From Microbacterium terricola (GTDB taxonomy: Bacteria; Actinomycetota; Actinomycetes; Actinomycetales; Microbacteriaceae): a DNA stretch of 64,000 nt. The stretch covers positions 434,001 through 498,000 of the forward strand of contig NZ_AP027141.1 in NCBI RefSeq assembly GCF_027943945.1, in the 5' to 3' direction. The position numbers and the translations under genes are program-made. This document shows, piece by piece, positions 16,028 through 25,083 of the stretch. The notes under the pieces were generated by a model. It was not told where the DNA came from, ran no database searches, and worked only from the letters and a program-made list of their open reading frames with translations. The number at the start of each line of letters is the position of its first letter. The first letter of the stretch is position 1.

Positions 16028-16945
16028 TCAGTGAGACCGATTGTGCCAGATCGCGCCGGCCGCTCGAGGCAGCGATCGCAGCCCGCGACCCCAGCGCAAG
16101 ATTCGCGCAAGAAGCTTCGGGAAGAAGCGGTCGGGTACCTCCGGGTGGGCGATCAGAAGGTCCTCGCTGGTCGGCCAGATCGCGCGCCAGGCGACGAGCG
16201 GCTTGCGGCGCCACGGCACGCGGCCGAGTGCGACCACCCAGGCATTGGCCGGCGACGCGGCAGCGGCGAGCTTGTCGTCCCACTCGCGGCGGCGGACGGA
16301 CTGCAGCTCGGCGGGACCGGGCGTGACGTCGATATGGAGTCGGGGTAGCACGGACGCGAGGCTGGTGACGCATCCGGTGTCGTGAGCGAGGCGGGCGATG
16401 GCGGCTCGGTCCTCGTCGGTGAAGGGTGTCAGCAGGAGTCGCTCGAGCTCGTCGGCATGGCGCACCTGGGTCGTGGTGCTGCGGACCGAATGCAGCGCCA
16501 GGATGAGCGCGCACCCCGCTTTGCTCGGGATGCTGCAGGGGCGGTGCGCGAAGTCGAGCCGCCGTCGGGTCGCCCAGAGCGCGTCGAACACGTCGGCCGG
16601 GTCGTTGAGGAACCCGGGGAAGAAGCTGTGCACGTCGAGGTCGCACGGCCAGCCCTCGCGGAGGAACGTGCGGGAGTGCAGGGTGGTGAGCTCGCCGATG
16701 AGGCCGCCGGGGCGCTCAGTCCATGCGGCCGCGGAGATCGCCTCGCAGAACTCCTCGAAGCGCGCGGGCTCGACCAGCACGTCGACGTCAGCCGACGTGC
16801 GGGGCTCGCGCAGCCCGTAGTGCGCGAGCGCGGCGCCCTTGATGAGCAGCGTGCGGATGCCGTGCGCATCGGCGACATGCTGCACCCACGCCGAGGCGAG
16901 CGCGTCGGCCTCGTCGAGGCGCAGCGTGGAGGGAGGGGCGGACAC
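16028..16945 (-). CDS. Uncharacterised nucleotidyltransferase family protein
   Basis: This 305-residue protein matches the uncharacterised nucleotidyltransferase family often found in exopolysaccharide and peptide-modification loci. Early residues read LLIKGAALAHYG, and TSADVDVLVEPARF provides the DxD pair of the nucleotidyltransferase fold; a further acidic position is in CDLDVHSFF. Substrate is unknown. An HprK-like protein of the type it is often found with is at 9723. The GTG start has no ribosome binding site but TACCGT (16958-16953) seven bases upstream, fitting a leaderless transcript. It precedes the response regulator operon on the same strand by 45 bases, and its 3' end contains the TTGCG repeat. 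Confidence 0.8.
   Translation of the reverse strand: MSAPPSTLRLDEADALASAWVQHVADAHGIRTLLIKGAALAHYGLREPRTSADVDVLVEPARFEEFCEAISAAAWTERPGGLIGELTTLHSRTFLREGWPCDLDVHSFFPGFLNDPADVFDALWATRRRLDFAHRPCSIPSKAGCALILALHSVRSTTTQVRHADELERLLLTPFTDEDRAAIARLAHDTGCVTSLASVLPRLHIDVTPGPAELQSVRRREWDDKLAAAASPANAWVVALGRVPWRRKPLVAWRAIWPTSEDLLIAHPEVPDRFFPKLLARILRWGRGLRSLPRAAGAIWHNRSH
16094..16110 (-). promoter_or_regulatory. TTGCG direct repeat upstream of a response regulator gene
   Basis: On the minus strand TTGCG starts at 16110 and at 16099, 11 bp apart; the 17-base site is TTGCGCGAATCTTGCGC, one base different from the site at 475. A weak -10 (CACAAT, 16045-16040) begins 54 bases after the proximal box. It lies in the coding 3' end of the nucleotidyltransferase gene, about 113 bases from the regulator start. 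Confidence 0.45.
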
Positions 16946-16970
16946 GGTTCATACGGTAGTCACTCGACCC

Positions 16971-17205
16971 GTTTCGTCTCGCTTCGCTCGCTCAACGAGC
17001 CGGGGGGCGAGTCGTTTCGTCTCGCGTTGCTCGCTCAACGAGCCGGGGGGTGGGTCGTTTCGTCTCGCTTCGCTCGCTCAACGGGCCGGGGGTGGGTCGT
17101 TTCGTCTCGCTTCGCTCGCTCAACGGGCCGGGCGGGGGTGTGCCGTTTCGTCTCGCTTCGCTCGCTCAACGGGCCGGGGGTGGGTCGCTCAACGAGTCGG
17201 GGGCG
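16971..17205 (+). repeat. Tandem array of about 5.5 copies of a 43-bp repeat
   Basis: Units beginning GTTTCGTCTCGC start at 16971, 17014, 17057, 17099 and 17145, followed by a truncated end (CGCTCAACGAGTCGG) at about 17186. Each unit has GCTTCGCTCGCTCAACG and a G-rich tail. The core CTCGCTTCGCTC reads the same backwards (a mirror repeat). There are no unique spacers, so this is not a CRISPR array. It fills the gap between the nucleotidyltransferase start and the HNH gene stop. Confidence 0.9.
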
Positions 17206-17207
17206 GG

Positions 17208-18545
17208 TCAGACCGCGAGGTCGAAGCGGCGGCGGACACCGCGGCGCGGGGTGCGGTCAGGGTCGACGTAGGCCGGCGGGATGAACCAGACAGTCGCCAT
17301 CACGCCCTTGCCCGCGATGCGGATCTCCCACCCGTTGTCGTGGATGCGATGGTGACAGGGGTCGCACACGAGCAGGCCCTCGTCGAGGTCGGTGCCGCCG
17401 CCTCTCGACCACCACGTCACGTGGTGGGCCCTGGTATGGCCCGGCGGGGCTCCGCACATCGCGCATCCGTCATCTCGTTCGGCGAGGGCGAGACGCTGAG
17501 CCCGGGTGAACAGCCGCTTCTCGCGGCCCCAGTCGAGGATCTCGCTCTGCGAGCCGAGCACGCACGGGATGATGCCGCCCGAGGCGGCCATCCGACGAGC
17601 GGTCGAGACCGTTACCGGGGCGGCCAGGCCGTCGATCGTGGCGTGGCCCGTCCCGTTCTCCAGGTCATCCAGGGAGACACGGACGATCACTGTCGCCCCG
17701 CCGAGCGGAAGATCGGTGTGGTCGCAGTCGAGGGCGTGAGAGCAGAGCAGTGCGAGCGCATCGGCCTGCATCTGCGGAATGGTGCGGCGCACAGCATCCG
17801 GATCGTCAGGCTGCTCCTGCGCGGCCCGCAGCTGAGCCGTCACGATCGCCTCGATAGCGGTCTTGATCGGCGCGGCGTGCTCGGGGTCGAACGTGCCGGT
17901 GAGGATCACGGCGCCGTTGCGGTCTTCGCGGATTCGCAGGGAGCGGTCGGCGCGCAGTTCGTCTTCGCGGGGGAGGACTCCGTCGGGGTCGAGCCAAGCC
18001 TCGGCGCGGAGGATGAGCTTGCTCAGCTGGTCCATCGTGAGTCCGGGTGCCTGGGCGACGAGCGTCTGCTCTGCGTGTGCGATGGCCTCGCGGCCCGCGC
18101 GGATGGCGACCTTGTCGAGCATCGAGATGATCGCGGCAGACGCGGGTGTGCTGATCTCGCCCTTCTCGAGCGCTGCGGCGACGTGAGGGTGCCGAGCGGG
18201 TGCGCACTCGCCGGAGAGCAGCATGCGCGGCGCCGTCGCTTCACCCACCTGCACGAGCCGCGCTGCCTCGCCCGCCGTCGTGCCGTTGGTCGCGGCGATC
18301 AGCGCGGTCGGGTTGCGATAGCCCTGGATCTTCGCCAAGCCCTCGGGCCCGAGCTCGGGGCGGGACTGCCGCTGGATCTCGGCCGCGACCTGCGCGTGCG
18401 CGCCGTCGAGCAGGCGACGCGCTCTGGCCAGCTCTTCATTGAGCGCCACGAGCCGGCCACCCGCCATGCCCTCGATCGGCTCGCCCGACCACAGGGCGGC
18501 CGCGGCGGCGACCGTCGTGCCGAGTGCATCGAGCGGATTGGTCAT
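17208..18545 (-). CDS. DUF222 / HNH endonuclease family protein (13E12 type)
   Basis: This 445-residue protein belongs to the multicopy actinobacterial '13E12 repeat' group: an N-terminal DUF222 helical domain (about 30-310) followed by an HNH nuclease domain. The zinc and catalytic signature is CAMCGAPP, then RAHHVTWWSRGG and CDPCHHRIHDNGW. The biological role of this group is not settled; a selfish or DNA-repair role has been proposed from its copy number. The ATG start has no ribosome binding site. TACATT (18557-18552) is six bases upstream, so the transcript is probably leaderless. The stop codon abuts the 43-bp repeat array. Confidence 0.9.
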   Translation of the reverse strand: MTNPLDALGTTVAAAAALWSGEPIEGMAGGRLVALNEELARARRLLDGAHAQVAAEIQRQSRPELGPEGLAKIQGYRNPTALIAATNGTTAGEAARLVQVGEATAPRMLLSGECAPARHPHVAAALEKGEISTPASAAIISMLDKVAIRAGREAIAHAEQTLVAQAPGLTMDQLSKLILRAEAWLDPDGVLPREDELRADRSLRIREDRNGAVILTGTFDPEHAAPIKTAIEAIVTAQLRAAQEQPDDPDAVRRTIPQMQADALALLCSHALDCDHTDLPLGGATVIVRVSLDDLENGTGHATIDGLAAPVTVSTARRMAASGGIIPCVLGSQSEILDWGREKRLFTRAQRLALAERDDGCAMCGAPPGHTRAHHVTWWSRGGGTDLDEGLLVCDPCHHRIHDNGWEIRIAGKGVMATVWFIPPAYVDPDRTPRRGVRRRFDLAV

Positions 18546-18644
18546 AGTTCAAATGTACGAGGGGCCACCGACATTCAATCGAAGAAAGGTACGACTCAAG
18601 ATGAGAGATTCTTCATCACGTGGCGAACATCGTGTCGCCGCGCG

Positions 18645-21600
18645 TCACCGGACCTTCGCGGTCTTGGACGAGGTCACCGTCACCGTCGCGTAGCCCGATT
18701 TCCTGCCGGTCACCTTGACCGTGATCTGCTTGCCACGGTCGGCGGTGACGAGCTTGTACGTCGCCTTCGTAGCGCCCTTGATCGCGACGCCGTTGCGCAG
18801 CCAGGAGTAGGCGAACGTCGTTCCCGACGTCCACGTGCCTTTCGACACGCCGAGGGTCCGGCCGACGACGGCGGTGCCGGCGATCTTCACCGTGCCGACG
18901 GTCGCGACCTTCGCCGTCTTGGCCGAGGTGGCCGAGACAGTGGTGTAGCCCGATTTCTTGCCCGTCACCTTCACCGAGATCTGCTTGCCGCGGTCGGCCG
19001 AGCCGAGCTTGTAGGTCGCCTTCGTGGCGCCCTTGATCGCGCTGCCGTTGCGCAGCCACGAGTAGGTGAAGGTCGTCCCGGCCGTCCAGGTGCCGGCCTT
19101 CGCCGTCAGCGTCGCGCCGTACCGCACCGTGCCGCTCACAGTCACCGCGCCGACGGTCGGAATCCGTGTGGTCGCCGCCGACGTCTTGACGAGCGTCTCG
19201 CCGCCCTTCGAGCCGGTGACGCGCACGACGAGCCTGGTGCCGCGATCGGCCTTCGCCACCTTGTAGGTCGCCTTTGTCGCGCCCGCGATCGGGGCCCCGT
19301 CGCGCAGCCACTGATAGGCCAGCGTCGCGCCCGTCGTCCAGACGCCCGCTGTCGCGGTGAGGGTCGACCCCACCGAAGCGCTGCCTGCGACCGTGGGGGT
19401 CGGCCCGCTCAGGGTCTGCACAGACGTCGTGGCGTGCGGTGTGGGCGGCAGCAGGCTCGTGTTGCCGGCGAAGTCCCGCGCCGTCACCGAGAAGCCGTAG
19501 ACGTGCCCGATCGAACCGGCGAAGGTGTCGGATCCCGACGCGGTCGCCGTCTTCCACAACTCGTATGCGCCGCCGTCGGTCGACACGTAGATGTCGGCGT
19601 GATCGACGCCAGACGTCGCGTCGGCGACGGTCCACGTGACCGGGAATGCCGGCGTCGAAGAGGTGGCTGGCGCCGTGAGCGATGCCGTCGGGGTGTCGCG
19701 GTCGATCAGGTTCGACCACGTGTTGGTGCGTATCGCGTCGTTGAGGTCGAACACGATGTCGGCGACGTTCGTGACGGTCGCGCCGTTGCCGACCGCGCTC
19801 TTCAGCGCGACGTCGTAGTAGACGACGCCCTGCCCCTCGGTGCCGTTCGTGTTCGGGGGGAGGAATCCGACGAAGGGATCCTGTGGCAGCACGCCCGTGA
19901 AGGGATCGGACGAGGCGAGGTGCCAGGTGAGGAGACCGGATGCTGTCGCCGACGCGGTGACATCGAGCTGCAGGCCATCCGCCCGTTCGAGATCCATCGT
20001 GTCGTCGAGCGCGGGGGAGTCGGCCGGCGGCGTGTAGGTGCGGCTGCCGAAGTGGATGCCGGCGAAGCGCACGGTGCTCAGGTCGAACACGGCGGGATCG
20101 AGCTGATTCGTGATGCGCACCTCTTGGGCCGGAGCGGTCGCATCCTTCGAGTTCTCGAAGAAGATCGCGTACCGGAACGTCCCCTCACCGCGGATCGCGC
20201 GCTGCTCCCCACCGCCGGCCGGGCCGGCGATCTCGTTCGGGTCGAGTGAGGCGACCGACTGAACGGGGTTGTCGGAGTCCTTCGGCCAGCACTGCTTGCC
20301 GGCGTTGAACAGATTCTTCACCCCCATGATCCCCTTGAGGATCGGCGCCGCAGGGGTGAACGAGCCCACGCAGGCGGCGGTGCCGACTGCCGACCAGAAC
20401 ATGTCCGAGGTGGAGGCGGCCGAGAACGGCGGCGCTCCCTGCACGATGTTGCGCGAGATGGCGAGGCCGGTGTCGATGGCGAGACCCTGGCAATCGCTGC
20501 CCGGAATGAATCCGGTGGCGAGATCGACGAGCGCATCCGTGCACCCGCCGGCACCCCATCCACCGAAGCTGATGCCGAACGCGTCGACGCCCTTGAGTGA
20601 GCGGTTCGTGGTCGAAACGGTCGCGGTCTCGAAGAAGAAGCACTCGCCCGCTCGCACGGCGAACGCGTAGTCGACGGCTTGACCGATCGTGACCTCGAAC
20701 GCGAATTGAGCCTTCCCGCCACCGGGCAGACGCGAGACCATGAGCGGCATCGCGACGCCGTCCTCTTCGGAGTAGACCATGTTCTCCGCGACGAAGTCCC
20801 GCACGGTCACCGGGGCGTCCGGGGCGACCGCCCCGTAGATGTCGAACAGCGGCTTGATGGTGGAGCCGGCCGGTAGGCCTTCGATGAAGATCGGAACGCC
20901 GAGGGCGTCGACGTTGCCGGAGTTCTCGACCGTGATCGACACCGTCTGCGGACGCCCGGCCACGAACCGTCCCAGCGCGTTCACCGAGGTGGTGATCTTC
21001 GGCAACTGAACCGCGCCGATCGAGACCGCGTTGGCGACCGAGGACGTCTGCCCGTCCGGCGCGGTCGCCCGCAGCCCCCACGAGCCGGCTCGTCCGGTCA
21101 GATCGAAGTGCACCCCGAGTTCGCGACCGTCGTCGCTGACCGACATCACGGTGCCGACGATCGTCTGCGACCCGCTCGTGAGCTCAATGGTGGTGTCGGC
21201 GCCCAGTGCCTTGCCGCGCACGTTGACCGTGACCTCCGCGGACGCGCCTACTCGTGACGGGCTGGTCGAGACGACCGTCAGCGCGTCGGTGCCGCAGGCG
21301 GGGTTGAAGCAAGTCGTGCTGAATCGGAACGCGCCGGGTGTCTGCGAGCCGAGTGAGACGACGGCGAGGTATTCGCCCGACATCTGCAGCTCAAATCCCT
21401 GAGCGCCGTCCCACGGGGCCTGGCCGAGCGCCGCACCCTCGGGGTCGTAGAGGTCGACGCGGTAGTCCACGTTCTCGAGGTCGCGGTTGACCGCCTGCAG
21501 GCCGATCTCGTCGCCGGCGCCGCCGGGGAAGCGGTAGCAGCGCACGTCGAGTGCGCGGGTGAGGGTTCCGCTCTGCGGAGGGATGCCGGAGGCCACATTG

Positions 21601-23879
21601 GAGATGAGAGGGCAGCCGACCCCGTCGGTCACCCTGCGCAGCCCGATCTCGTACGGGTCAGTGCCCTGCCCCGTCACGAGCACGCGGTACGGCGTCGGGC
21701 CGGTCAGGTTGCAGTCCGCACCGTGCGTCGGCGCGCTGCCGCTGCACTGGTAGGCCCCGGTGGCGTCGACGATCTGCCACGCCAGCGGGTCGTTCGTGGC
21801 GCGCAGCACGTCCACCCGCACGTGACTGTTGCGGGCGAGACTCGACGCGTGACAGTCCACTGCCTCCTCGGACGTGCGCTGGTGGGCGGCGCGCGGTGAG
21901 ACGAGCGAGACCGTGTCGTCGACGCTCGACGCGCAGCCGCTCGTCGCGGCGAGGCGGTAGAGGCCGACCGCATAGTCGCCGGGCCAGCCGTCGGTGTCGC
22001 CGCGGACGATCAGCCGGTAGGTCGTATTCGCCTTGAGGTTCGCCGTCGCGAAGGAGCCCCAGCTGCTCGACACGGTCTGCACGGCGAGGTTGCCGTTCGC
22101 CTCGTACAGGCCGGCCTCGGCCGTCCACTGCTCGTTGGCATCGTTCGCGGCGCGAAGGAGGTAGGGGCCCGCCTGGGCCGTCGTGAGGAGGTGGCAGTCG
22201 GCTGGCCGCGTGGTCGAGCGCGAGCCGACCACGGGCAGGTCAGCACCCCACGCGGCGAGGCTTCCGGCCGTGCAGCCGGTCGTCGACGCGTAGTCGCTCA
22301 CCCAGATGTCTGCGGTCACGCTCGCCCGCTCGGTCGCCTGGGGGCCCAGCGAGGTGATCAGGCGCCACGGGCTCGCTCCGGACAGCGTGCAGTCCTGGGC
22401 GACGGACGTCGTCCACCACGCGTTGAGGGTGCAGACGGTCGCGCCGGACGAGTTCAGCACCGTTTCGATGACGTGATCGGCGGACGCGTCGTGCGTGACC
22501 CGCACGGCGGCCGACGATGACGCGGTGAACATGGTGCAGTTGAGTTCGTCGCCGGTGGTGAAGTCCGTCGTGGCGGCAGCCGCATTCCACGCCGTGGAGG
22601 GCAGAGTCGTGCAGCCGGCCGTGGCGGCGATGCGAAGCATCCCGGCCGTGTATGCGCCGTCCCAACCATCGGGGTCGCCTGTGACGATCAGCCGGTAGAC
22701 GTGATTGGGCTTGAGGTCGGTGGCGGTGCTCACCCCGGAGAAGTCGGCCGAAACGGTCGCGGCCGGAACCCCGGTCGCGTCGTACAGCTGCACCGATGCC
22801 GTCCACCGATCGCTCTGGTCGACGATGCGCAGGGCGTAGGCGCCGGCCTGCGCAGTGGTCACGAGGAAGCACTCCGCGCCATGAGCGGTGTTCCGCTCGG
22901 CGGAGATCGGGAGCTGATCGCCCCAGGCGCCGAGGGCGCCGGCGACGCAGCCCGCGGTGCTGTTGTACGTCGCCGCCCAGAGGTCTGCCGTCAGCGGATC
23001 GTCCGGGCTGCTGTAGCGGTCGTTGTAGACGAGGACGCGCCACGGGCTCCCGCCGCTGAGCGTGCAGTCGACGGGCGCCGGCGAGGAACTGAGGGTCGCA
23101 CGCGTGTTGCACAGCGCATTGCCGTTTCCGTTGACCACTCGCGCGGTCGTCGCGCTCGCCTCAGTGGTGGCGGTGACGCGGACGACATTGTTCGCGGCGG
23201 CCGGGATCGATCGGCACGCGACGGTGGCGGGCTGGGCGAACGTGATCGTGGTGGCGGCAGCATCCCACGCCGTCGGAAGGGCAGTCGTGCAGCCGGCCGT
23301 GCTCGACAGCCGGAACACCCCGATGGCGTAGTCGCCGGAGTCGCCCGTGAGGGTGAGTCGGTATGTGTGACCGGCAGCCAGCGTGCGCGTGAGCGGCTCC
23401 GGCGAGCTCGAGTAGATCGTGCCGACGGCCGTGCCGCCGTCGGCGATGTTGAGGGTCATCGCGACGGTCTCCGGCGCCCCGAGCCGCACGAGGTAGTCGT
23501 CGGTCTGGGTGATCGCCAGGTCGTAGCAGTGACCCGGGCCGTCGTCGGAGAGGCTGCCCTGGGCCGGCAGAGCGGCGTTCCAGGTGGCGAGTGTGGTCGG
23601 CACGCACTCGGCGACTTCGTCGGTGGTCGAGGGCGACGTGGTGCGGGAGCGGTCGCGCGCGGCGGGCGTCCGGGACGGAGCGGGCGTCGGGGCGGCGCTC
23701 GACGCGCTCGCGGCCGGCTTCGGCGGTGTCGACGCATCCCGTGTGGGATCGGGACTCGGCGTCGGGGCCGGTGTGGACTCGGCCGACGAGATCGGTTCGG
23801 GTGTCGAGGCCATCGCTGCTGGTGCGACCCCTGCGACGACCACTGCCCATGTGACGGCGAACGCCACGAACGCACGCAT
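18645..23879 (-). CDS. Giant multidomain secreted surface protein
   Basis: This 1744-residue protein starts at MRAFVAFAV, chosen because GGGGAAG precedes it; a GTG twelve bases upstream would overlap that site. A signal peptide ends near AMAS, then a Pro/Ser/Thr-rich spacer follows. Residues about 80-850 hold repeated modules with paired cysteines and phrases such as TYRLTLTGDSGDYAIG and HVYRLIVTGDPDGW, like prepeptidase C-terminal-type beta domains. A CARDB/DUF11-like segment (VSITVENSGNVDALG) and a cysteine-rich section follow. The C-terminus has three Ig-like repeats of about 80 residues (GATLTAKAGTWTAG, SYSWLRNG-type, GATKATYK), also found in the LRR protein at 25575. No sortase motif is present. 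Adhesion or matrix attachment is inferred. Confidence 0.88.
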   Translation of the reverse strand: MRAFVAFAVTWAVVVAGVAPAAMASTPEPISSAESTPAPTPSPDPTRDASTPPKPAASASSAAPTPAPSRTPAARDRSRTTSPSTTDEVAECVPTTLATWNAALPAQGSLSDDGPGHCYDLAITQTDDYLVRLGAPETVAMTLNIADGGTAVGTIYSSSPEPLTRTLAAGHTYRLTLTGDSGDYAIGVFRLSSTAGCTTALPTAWDAAATTITFAQPATVACRSIPAAANNVVRVTATTEASATTARVVNGNGNALCNTRATLSSSPAPVDCTLSGGSPWRVLVYNDRYSSPDDPLTADLWAATYNSTAGCVAGALGAWGDQLPISAERNTAHGAECFLVTTAQAGAYALRIVDQSDRWTASVQLYDATGVPAATVSADFSGVSTATDLKPNHVYRLIVTGDPDGWDGAYTAGMLRIAATAGCTTLPSTAWNAAAATTDFTTGDELNCTMFTASSSAAVRVTHDASADHVIETVLNSSGATVCTLNAWWTTSVAQDCTLSGASPWRLITSLGPQATERASVTADIWVSDYASTTGCTAGSLAAWGADLPVVGSRSTTRPADCHLLTTAQAGPYLLRAANDANEQWTAEAGLYEANGNLAVQTVSSSWGSFATANLKANTTYRLIVRGDTDGWPGDYAVGLYRLAATSGCASSVDDTVSLVSPRAAHQRTSEEAVDCHASSLARNSHVRVDVLRATNDPLAWQIVDATGAYQCSGSAPTHGADCNLTGPTPYRVLVTGQGTDPYEIGLRRVTDGVGCPLISNVASGIPPQSGTLTRALDVRCYRFPGGAGDEIGLQAVNRDLENVDYRVDLYDPEGAALGQAPWDGAQGFELQMSGEYLAVVSLGSQTPGAFRFSTTCFNPACGTDALTVVSTSPSRVGASAEVTVNVRGKALGADTTIELTSGSQTIVGTVMSVSDDGRELGVHFDLTGRAGSWGLRATAPDGQTSSVANAVSIGAVQLPKITTSVNALGRFVAGRPQTVSITVENSGNVDALGVPIFIEGLPAGSTIKPLFDIYGAVAPDAPVTVRDFVAENMVYSEEDGVAMPLMVSRLPGGGKAQFAFEVTIGQAVDYAFAVRAGECFFFETATVSTTNRSLKGVDAFGISFGGWGAGGCTDALVDLATGFIPGSDCQGLAIDTGLAISRNIVQGAPPFSAASTSDMFWSAVGTAACVGSFTPAAPILKGIMGVKNLFNAGKQCWPKDSDNPVQSVASLDPNEIAGPAGGGEQRAIRGEGTFRYAIFFENSKDATAPAQEVRITNQLDPAVFDLSTVRFAGIHFGSRTYTPPADSPALDDTMDLERADGLQLDVTASATASGLLTWHLASSDPFTGVLPQDPFVGFLPPNTNGTEGQGVVYYDVALKSAVGNGATVTNVADIVFDLNDAIRTNTWSNLIDRDTPTASLTAPATSSTPAFPVTWTVADATSGVDHADIYVSTDGGAYELWKTATASGSDTFAGSIGHVYGFSVTARDFAGNTSLLPPTPHATTSVQTLSGPTPTVAGSASVGSTLTATAGVWTTGATLAYQWLRDGAPIAGATKATYKVAKADRGTRLVVRVTGSKGGETLVKTSAATTRIPTVGAVTVSGTVRYGATLTAKAGTWTAGTTFTYSWLRNGSAIKGATKATYKLGSADRGKQISVKVTGKKSGYTTVSATSAKTAKVATVGTVKIAGTAVVGRTLGVSKGTWTSGTTFAYSWLRNGVAIKGATKATYKLVTADRGKQITVKVTGRKSGYATVTVTSSKTAKVR

Positions 23880-23983
23880 GCTCTTCCCCACCGGAGCCTC
23901 CCCAGACCCAGAGCAGCGAGCGTGCGCTCTGCCCCAAATGAGAGCGCGTGCTCTCTCCCCACTGAGAGCGCTGCTGGCTCAGA
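23880..23983 (-). promoter_or_regulatory. G-rich leader with repeated TGGGGA motifs
   Basis: On the gene strand TGGGGA occurs at 23961-23956, 23904-23899 and 23890-23885, with ATTTGGGG near 23938. Segments like GAGAGCGC, AGAGCACGCGCTCT and AGAGCGCACGCTCGCT could form hairpins. The order TGGGGAG, CACGCG, ATTTGGGG matches the leader upstream of 12162. The last TGGGGA is the probable ribosome binding site. Confidence 0.4.
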
Positions 23984-24910
23984 TCATGGCGTAGGCGAGT
24001 CAGATGCTGCAAGAGGCTCCGCAACAGAGGGCTGATCCGGGTCATCCCAGCGCTGCACCGTCTGCACCACCCAGAAGACGGCGAACAGCATGAGTGCGAT
24101 GGCTTCGCCCACGAAGATCCAGGGGAAGCCCTCGGGGTCGGGGCGCAGCATCCCCGCGACGATCAGCAGCACCATGTCGAGGATCATCAGCACGCCGATG
24201 ACCGCGTATGTGAGGCGTTGCCCCGGCGTCGGCTCCGGGCCGTCGTCGGTCTCGCGCCAGAAGGCGTTCAGGATCGCGACGGCGGCGAACGCCCCGAAGA
24301 ACAGCAGCGCGGCGGTGTAGTGGATGCTGGGGATCGGCCACGCATTGAAGGGGAAGCCGTCGTTCCACGCAGGAAGGAACGCGAGCAGCAGGAGGAGCAC
24401 GGCCGTGACCACCGCGATCGCACTGGGCAGGACGATGCCCCATGTCCACAGGTTCTCGCTGTGGATGACCACCGTGACGAGGATGATCGCCGCCACGACG
24501 ACCGCGTACGTGATGATGCCGTTGTAGATGTCCGGCATGTACGCGGGCGGCACGCCCTCGGAGGGCTGTGGGCCCTCCAGTCCGCCGATCAGCGGTCCGG
24601 CCGGGAGCGCGCTGGTGGGCACGAGCGCGATGAGCGGCGCGAACACGGCGGCGATGTCGAGCAGGACGGTCGCACGGTCGCGGCCGGACAGGGCGAGGAG
24701 CGCGAGGGATACTGCGACCAGCGCTCCCACGAACACGTTGCGCGCGGGCGTGTAGAAGTAGTGGCTGATCGAAGGGAGCACGTCGCCGATGCGGATCGAC
24801 TCGATGAACACCGCCGCGAGCAATGCGAAGACGACGAGCGCGAGCGAGAGCCGCAGGTAGCGATGAGTGCGATGGCCGGTGGTGGCGGCGGCGACCAGGT
24901 CTTCGGTCAT
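23984..24910 (-). CDS. Eight-helix integral membrane protein
   Basis: This 308-residue protein has about eight membrane helices spread over the whole length and short polar loops, including ISHYFYTPARNVFVG and WPIPSIHYTAAL. The pattern is like small-molecule-receptor-type or DUF998-like membrane proteins, but I do not recognise the family with certainty and no catalytic motif is visible. The ATG has GGGGAGATC upstream. It is followed on the same strand by the giant surface protein, but about 105 bases with a structured leader separate them, so they are probably transcribed separately. It is divergent from the VanZ-like gene. Confidence 0.7.
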   Translation of the reverse strand: MTEDLVAAATTGHRTHRYLRLSLALVVFALLAAVFIESIRIGDVLPSISHYFYTPARNVFVGALVAVSLALLALSGRDRATVLLDIAAVFAPLIALVPTSALPAGPLIGGLEGPQPSEGVPPAYMPDIYNGIITYAVVVAAIILVTVVIHSENLWTWGIVLPSAIAVVTAVLLLLLAFLPAWNDGFPFNAWPIPSIHYTAALLFFGAFAAVAILNAFWRETDDGPEPTPGQRLTYAVIGVLMILDMVLLIVAGMLRPDPEGFPWIFVGEAIALMLFAVFWVVQTVQRWDDPDQPSVAEPLAASDSPTP

Positions 24911-25083
24911 CTGATCTCCCCGGGTGCGCGCGGCCGTGTGCGGTGCCCAGCATGCTACGCCCCGCGGACGGCGCGGTGGCGTCGCCGTCGCCGCCTCACC
25001 CCACCCCGTGCAGGTGGACGCCCCGGCAGTAGAATCGGCGGAACCCTCGCGGCACCGTCGCCGCCCCGACCACCGGGAGCGAC

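Noticed and set aside
9723..16945. Lasso-peptide or other RiPP cluster
   Set aside because: A PqqD-like domain, an HprK-like kinase fold and a nucleotidyltransferase are present, but no precursor peptide, leader peptidase or asparagine-synthetase-like cyclase is seen nearby.
16971..17205. CRISPR-like array
   Set aside because: The units are contiguous and G-rich tails recur in every unit; there are no unique spacers and no cas genes.
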